Assembly (NCBI RefSeq): GCF_000430685.1 | Contig: NZ_AUMM01000010.1 | Span: 1 to 64,000 of the forward strand | Length of the DNA stretch: 64,000 nucleotides | Reading direction: 5' to 3' | Source: Tuberibacillus calidus DSM 17572 | GTDB taxonomy: Bacteria; Bacillota; Bacilli; Bacillales; Sporolactobacillaceae | Notes under the pieces: model-generated | Told to the model about the DNA's origin: nothing | Database searches by the model: none | Seen by the model: only the letters and a program-made list of their open reading frames with translations | Position numbers and translations under genes: made by a program | Part shown: positions 61,276 through 64,000 of the stretch, one piece after another | Layout: the number at the start of each line of letters is the position of its first letter | How positions within the stretch are numbered: position 1 is the stretch's first letter

Positions 61276-62187
61276 TTAACGATGCTGCTCGTAGCGGTTG
61301 GCATGACTTAAGTTTTTAATGGTTTTGAGTTCCTTTTGAGATAGCGGCGGTGCCTCAATGGCTGCTATATTTGTTTCAAGCTGCGCCATGCGACTTGTCC
61401 CCGGAATGGCTGTGGCGACAGCAGGATGGGCGAGACTATACAGAATAGCCGTCTGCGACAAGGTTCGCTCAGGATTCGTTTGTTCCTTCAAGTTGCGGAT
61501 AAGGATTTCTAGATCCCCTTTGCTATAGTCCAGATAACCTGCCTCCGGAATCTTTGCCAAACCGTGGTCGGATAAAATCCCTTTGGCTACTGGTCCGCGG
61601 GCGATGACCGAAATGTTATTTTCATAGAGCAAATCAAGCATCGCTTCTTCCGGTCTCCTGTCAAGAATGCTGTATTGCATCATGACGCTTACAATGGATG
61701 AGCGTTTGATATATTCGCGGATGACATTAGGGCGGATCGAGCTGATGCCGTAATAGCGAATGTAGCCTTCCTGCTTCAACTCTTCAAAAGCTTCAATCGT
61801 TTCATCGATCGGGTCATCAATGGTGCCACCGTGCAGTTGATATAAATCGATGTAATCAGTACCGAGCCGCTTGAGGCTGTCTTTGCACGCTTTTTTAATA
61901 TAGGCCTTCGAAGGATCCCAATACCAGCCGGGTTTTCCAGCTTCCCAGTGATTGCCGCCTTTTGTGGCGATAATGACCGCATCGCGTTTTCCTTTTAATG
62001 CTTTACCTAAAACGGTTTCGATACGGCCTTGGTCATATAGGTCGGCGGTATCGAAGAAATTGATGCCGCGCTCATATGCCTCATCGATGATGCTTAGAGC
62101 CAATTTTTCATCGCGCGGTAAAGACATCGTGCCGAAACCGATTTCACTGACATAAAGATCGGATGATCCAAGCCGGTTTTTGTTCAT
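61276..62187 (-). CDS. aldo/keto reductase (YqkF-like)
   Basis: The 303-residue NADPH-dependent reductase has the AKR tetrad: Asp and Tyr in FFDTADLYDQG (near residues 45-55), Lys in IIATKGGNHW, His in YQLHGG. The cofactor-binding IPGTSR comes near the C-terminus. B. subtilis YqkF lies in the same neighbourhood (before nudF). Substrate unknown. AGGAGG lies 8 bases before the ATG. Confidence 0.9.
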   Translation of the reverse strand: MNKNRLGSSDLYVSEIGFGTMSLPRDEKLALSIIDEAYERGINFFDTADLYDQGRIETVLGKALKGKRDAVIIATKGGNHWEAGKPGWYWDPSKAYIKKACKDSLKRLGTDYIDLYQLHGGTIDDPIDETIEAFEELKQEGYIRYYGISSIRPNVIREYIKRSSIVSVMMQYSILDRRPEEAMLDLLYENNISVIARGPVAKGILSDHGLAKIPEAGYLDYSKGDLEILIRNLKEQTNPERTLSQTAILYSLAHPAVATAIPGTSRMAQLETNIAAIEAPPLSQKELKTIKNLSHANRYEQHR

Positions 62188-62326
62188 AAAAATAACCTCC
62201 TATCTTTTTCTTCTCATTATTATAGCGGGGGAATGTTCGCGAAGTCGAAAATAAAATAGCCGAATCACACGTGTCTTGTCATTTATCATTACATTAATTA
62301 TAGTGATGGTAAGGAGAGTGAACGCG

Positions 62327-62863
62327 ATGGGTGAAGCGTTATTAATCATTGATATGAGCAATGATTTTGTCCATGATGAAGGGGGGTTGACCGCTGGAAA
62401 ACCGGCTCAGGCCATTGTACCCTATATCATTGAAAGAGCTGAGGCGTTTATTGCGGAAGGGAAGGCCGTTGTTGTCTGCATGGATGCTCACGAAGAAAAC
62501 GATCCGCATTTTGACTTATGGCCGAGGTATAATGTCAAGGGGACGTGGGGACAAGCGTTGTACGGGCCGCTTCAAGAGTGGTATGAAGAACATAAAGACC
62601 ATCCCAATGTTTTCTATGTTCCAAAACCTGAATATGATGCCTTTTTCGGTACGAATTTAGATAATATTTTAAAAGAAAAACAGGTGGACACCGTCCACTT
62701 AACCGGTGTTTGCACAGATATTTGTGATTTTCTAACGGCGTACGGCGCTTATTCCAGAGGGTATAAAACCGTAGCTCACGCAAAGGGCATGGCGACCTTA
62801 ACCGACCAGCATGACCTTTTCCTCAATCATATGGCAGCCATTTTTAAAACGGAAATTCGCTAA
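62327..62863 (+). CDS. pncA: isochorismatase-family hydrolase, probably nicotinamidase
   Basis: The 178-residue protein has the catalytic triad of the cysteine hydrolase family: Asp in LIIDMSNDF (near residue 10), Lys in YVPKPEYDAF (near residue 104), Cys in LTGVCTDICDF (near residue 131). The metal-site motif DAHEENDPHF resembles the D-x-H of nicotinamidases, and the stretch IKGT/VKGT-G-LYG and GVCTDIC align with B. subtilis PncA, which makes nicotinic acid for NAD salvage. ATG at 62327 with AAGGAG 10 bases upstream; the longer frame to 62276 is unsupported. Confidence 0.82.
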   Translation: MGEALLIIDMSNDFVHDEGGLTAGKPAQAIVPYIIERAEAFIAEGKAVVVCMDAHEENDPHFDLWPRYNVKGTWGQALYGPLQEWYEEHKDHPNVFYVPKPEYDAFFGTNLDNILKEKQVDTVHLTGVCTDICDFLTAYGAYSRGYKTVAHAKGMATLTDQHDLFLNHMAAIFKTEIR

Positions 62864-62869
62864 TACTAA

Positions 62870-62892
62870 AAGGAGGCGCGAGACTCCTCCTT
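62870..62892 (+). terminator. terminator after pncA
   Basis: AAGGAGG (62870-62876) pairs with CCTCCTT (62886-62892), weak T tail. Confidence 0.7.
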
Positions 62893-63009
62893 ATTCATTT
62901 ATATGGCACGTGAGGCGCTTTTTTTCTTGAAAAAAGCTACGGGTCATGTACGATATAAATAGGATATTGGTTTAACGATCCATTTTTATGCATAAGGGGA
63001 CGGACAAGC

Positions 63010-63495
63010 GTGGCGTTTTTCCGCATATTACAAAACTGCATGAGGATGCCCGGAAAAGCTTCGGTTTTCGCATTAAACCGTGTGAGCATGAGGGATACGT
63101 TACTTTATATCTTTATTCTCATGCTTCTCTCATCAGTGCCCGATATTATCGACCTTTTGGTTAACGGTCGTTTTTCCAATCAAACTTACGAAAGCGTTTT
63201 GTATTTGCAAGTGTTTCTTTTCTATCCGTTATACATCATTTTTATCGGGATCATTGCGATCTCGCTCCTTTCGGCGGCGGCTTACGTGATCAAAACGGTG
63301 ATGAAGCGGAAATTAACGTATCATCATTTATGGAAATTGACGGCCTTTTCCGCAACCGTTCCTTTATTGTTGAATGCTGTCTTTAAAGGCCTTGGGTATC
63401 GAAACATTTGGATCACAGTTTTGCTTGTTGTGCTTTTATTTTTCTATCTCATCAAAATGATTAGGGTTTTCCCTATCATTTCAAATAAAAAGTAA
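63010..63495 (+). CDS. DUF1189-like membrane protein
   Basis: The 161-residue protein has about four hydrophobic helices (residues 30-48, 65-95, 112-128 and 134-155). The N-terminus (FFRILQNCMRMP) and the overall layout fit the DUF1189 family, which has no known function. Start is GTG at 63010 with AAGGGGA 9 bases upstream. It lies 18 bases before the ferredoxin gene and is probably cotranscribed with it. Confidence 0.65.
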   Translation: MAFFRILQNCMRMPGKASVFALNRVSMRDTLLYIFILMLLSSVPDIIDLLVNGRFSNQTYESVLYLQVFLFYPLYIIFIGIIAISLLSAAAYVIKTVMKRKLTYHHLWKLTAFSATVPLLLNAVFKGLGYRNIWITVLLVVLLFFYLIKMIRVFPIISNKK

Positions 63496-63513
63496 AGATC
63501 AGGAGATTTGCCA

Positions 63514-63747
63514 ATGGCTTATGTCATTACCTCACGTTGTGTCGGTGAAAAATGGGAAGCATGCATTGAAGTATGTCCGGTGAACTGCATTCTTGAAGGG
63601 GCAAACATGTGCTATATCAATCCCGAGATCTGCATCGATTGCGGGGCATGTCAAGAAGTTTGTCCGTCCGACGCCATTTTTAAGGAAGAAGATGTGCCCG
63701 AGGAGGAACGCGATTACATCCGGATTAATCGGGAATATACGAAATAA
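63514..63747 (+). CDS. fdx: 7Fe/8Fe-type ferredoxin
   Basis: The 77-residue electron carrier has two Cys clusters: C-x7-C-x3-CP-x2-C in CVGEKWEACIEVCPVNC (residues 9-25) and C-x2-C-x2-C-x3-CP in CIDCGACQEVCP. The first cluster has the spacing of 7Fe and mycobacterial-type ferredoxins rather than C-x2-C-x2-C, so it may bind [3Fe-4S] plus [4Fe-4S]. The ATG at 63514 follows AGGAGA; the TTG at 63508 overlaps the spacer. A terminator follows. Confidence 0.92.
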   Translation: MAYVITSRCVGEKWEACIEVCPVNCILEGANMCYINPEICIDCGACQEVCPSDAIFKEEDVPEEERDYIRINREYTK

Positions 63748-63755
63748 TGGGTATA

Positions 63756-63784
63756 GAAGCCGCTCGTTTTCGCGGCTTTTTCTG
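63756..63784 (+). terminator. terminator after the ferredoxin gene
   Basis: AGCCGC (63758-63763) pairs with GCGGCT (63772-63777), then TTTTT. Confidence 0.88.
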
Positions 63785-63840
63785 TTTTTAGAGTTGTTTA
63801 TGATACAATGGATGAAGGTTATAGGAAAGAGGTTATGATG

Positions 63841-64000
63841 ATGACGGACTTCACCGAAAAAACCATACGATCACAATCCATCTTTAAAGGGAAAATCATT
63901 GAATTATGCGTGGATGAAGTGGAACTGCCGAACGGGAAATTGGCTACGCGGGAACTCATTAAGCACCCGGGAGCTGTGGCCGTCATTGCCGTGACGGATG
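63841..64000 (+). CDS. nudF: ADP-ribose pyrophosphatase NudF, 5' part only
   Basis: The gene is cut by the window end; only about 53 codons are present. MTDFTEKTIRSQSIFKGKII, then VELPNGKLATRELIKHPGAV, matches the N-terminus of Bacillus NudF (Nudix ADP-ribose pyrophosphatase), but the Nudix box lies outside the window. Three consecutive ATG codons (63835, 63838, 63841) follow AAAGAGG (63826-63832); the third has the best spacing (8 bases). Confidence 0.88.
   Translation, partial: MTDFTEKTIRSQSIFKGKIIELCVDEVELPNGKLATRELIKHPGAVAVIAVTD

Overview
This 64 kb window is chromosomal DNA from a spore-forming member of the Bacillales. The evidence is sporulation genes (spoIVB, spo0A, sspM), Bacillus-type ribosome binding sites, and a gene order close to the Bacillus subtilis yqi-yqj-yqk region (dxs-yqxC-recN-spoIVB-spo0A-yqzF-bkd-yqiW ... 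yqjE-yqjH-rnz-yqjM-yqjP-yqjQ-yqjW-yqjX-yqkF-nudF). The genus cannot be fixed from this sequence. An OLE RNA suggests an extremophilic, halophilic or anaerobic lineage. TTG start codons are unusually common.

Layout. (1) 1-4.1 kb: a large structured non-coding RNA that I identify as OLE RNA, then its membrane protein partner oapA, dxs and tlyA. (2) 4.1-8.8 kb: a relic of an IS200/IS605-type right end (omega-RNA-like hairpins) where argR would be expected, then recN, spoIVB and spo0A. (3) 8.8-18 kb: yqzF, then the branched-chain amino acid catabolic operon. This has the sigma-54 activator BkdR, a clear -24/-12 promoter with an adjacent CcpA cre box, leucine dehydrogenase and a complete branched-chain keto acid dehydrogenase, but no ptb or buk. 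Bacilliredoxin brxB follows. (4) 18-27.8 kb: an accessory island. An ATP-grasp enzyme and an APH-fold kinase read leftward. Reading rightward are a PIG-L deacetylase, a PAPS-type sulfotransferase, two GT4 glycosyltransferases, ATP sulfurylase, an SLC13-type permease and APS kinase. Together the rightward genes could take up sulfate, make PAPS and sulfate a glycan or glycoconjugate. The island ends in GC-rich palindromic repeats.

(5) 28-32.2 kb: a methylmalonyl-CoA module: mutase large subunit, a fusion of B12-binding subunit and epimerase, and a carboxyltransferase. (6) 32.6-49.9 kb: helD, an M20 peptidase, a quinol-type NO reductase with an Fnr-like box, dinB, an EamA transporter, a MoxR-DUF58-DUF4129 operon, pssA and psd, a DedA protein, rnz, namA and a glycerophosphodiesterase. 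(7) 50-58 kb: yqjP-yqjQ, an SDR, an ECF sigma factor with a membrane partner and an autoregulatory promoter, an SOS-type polymerase (uvrX) and its YolD partner under matching LexA-like boxes, a TetR operon with a small-multidrug-export protein, and sspM. (8) 58-64 kb: tandem repeats, a thioredoxin-like protein, divergent mvaB and thiolase, an aldo/keto reductase, a nicotinamidase-like hydrolase, a DUF1189 protein, a ferredoxin and the start of nudF.

The bkd, mvaB-thiolase and methylmalonyl-CoA modules together cover catabolism of branched-chain amino acids and propionyl units. Repetitive stem-loop elements fill many intergenic gaps. No tRNA, rRNA, CRISPR array, prophage or intact transposase was seen.
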